The position numbers and the translations under genes were made by a program. The notes under the pieces are model-generated. The model made no database searches. It had not been told where the DNA came from and worked only from the letters and a program-made list of their open reading frames with translations. 21,536 nucleotides of DNA from Methanobacteriaceae archaeon (GTDB lineage: Archaea; Methanobacteriota; Methanobacteria; Methanobacteriales; Methanobacteriaceae): contig JADGNH010000014.1 in the NCBI GenBank assembly GCA_017883605.1, positions 1-21,536 on the forward strand. The letters are read 5' to 3'. Positions within the stretch are counted from its first letter, which is position 1; every line of letters begins with the position of its first letter. Shown in pieces: positions 21,531 through 21,536 of the stretch.

Positions 21531-21536
21531 CGGGTT

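Overview
The window looks like chromosomal DNA of a hydrogenotrophic methanogen of the Methanobacteriaceae, most likely Methanobacterium or a close relative. The basis is gene content: an MfnE-type methanofuran biosynthesis kinase, a YcaO protein of the methanogenesis-marker/McrA-thioamidation type, a CofA-type lactaldehyde dehydrogenase, archaeal EF-1beta, Pth2, Thg1 and class III signal peptide pilin machinery. The DNA is AT-rich, promoters look archaeal (TATA boxes about 25 bases before the start of transcription or translation), and Shine-Dalgarno sites of the GGTGAT/GGAGG type precede many genes. I see no rRNA, tRNA, CRISPR array, insertion sequence or phage gene.

Layout. 1-1926 (+): an ECF-type cobalt/nickel uptake cluster (CbiM, a PDGLE-domain small subunit, CbiQ) without its ATPase in view, preceded by a strong inverted repeat. 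1987-4942 (-): a TadC/GspF-like membrane protein and a TadA/VirB11-like secretion ATPase. 5035-6015 (+): a cysteine-rich predicted methyltransferase, divergent from the ATPase. 6093-7313 (-): a TctA-like multi-spanning permease. 7341-7738: the only gap above 300 bases. 7739-9376 (-): a compact cluster pth2, mfnE, a 53-residue double zinc-ribbon gene, and ef1b. 9590-10783 (-): YcaO. 11028-11627 (-): an M50 membrane protease. 11758-12210 (+) a HIT-like protein and 12363-13355 (+) an M24 peptidase. 13524-14684 (+): a second TadB/GspF-like protein and a short class III signal peptide pilin. 14968-16374 (+): aldehyde dehydrogenase. 16522-17244 (-): a tRNA-binding OB-fold protein. 17517-18613 (+): PRC-barrel protein and aspartate dehydrogenase, overlapping. 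18755-19507 (+) Thg1, 19661-20101 (+) a JAMM metalloprotease-like protein, and 20349-21530 (+) an exported protein I do not recognise.

How the genes fit together. Metal uptake (Co/Ni), methanofuran, F420 and McrA modification functions all serve methanogenesis cofactors and its terminal enzyme. The two secretion/pilus blocks (ATPase plus one GspF-like protein; the other GspF-like protein plus pilin) are about 8.5 kb apart and together would supply the core of one EppA-processed type IV pilus. A third group serves translation and tRNA quality (Pth2, EF-1beta, Thg1, tRNA-binding protein).

The most striking non-gene signal is a large number of short tandem duplications (units of about 13 to 37 bases, several perfect) that sit almost always at gene edges: in leaders, over stop codons, or doubling TATA boxes and one start region.
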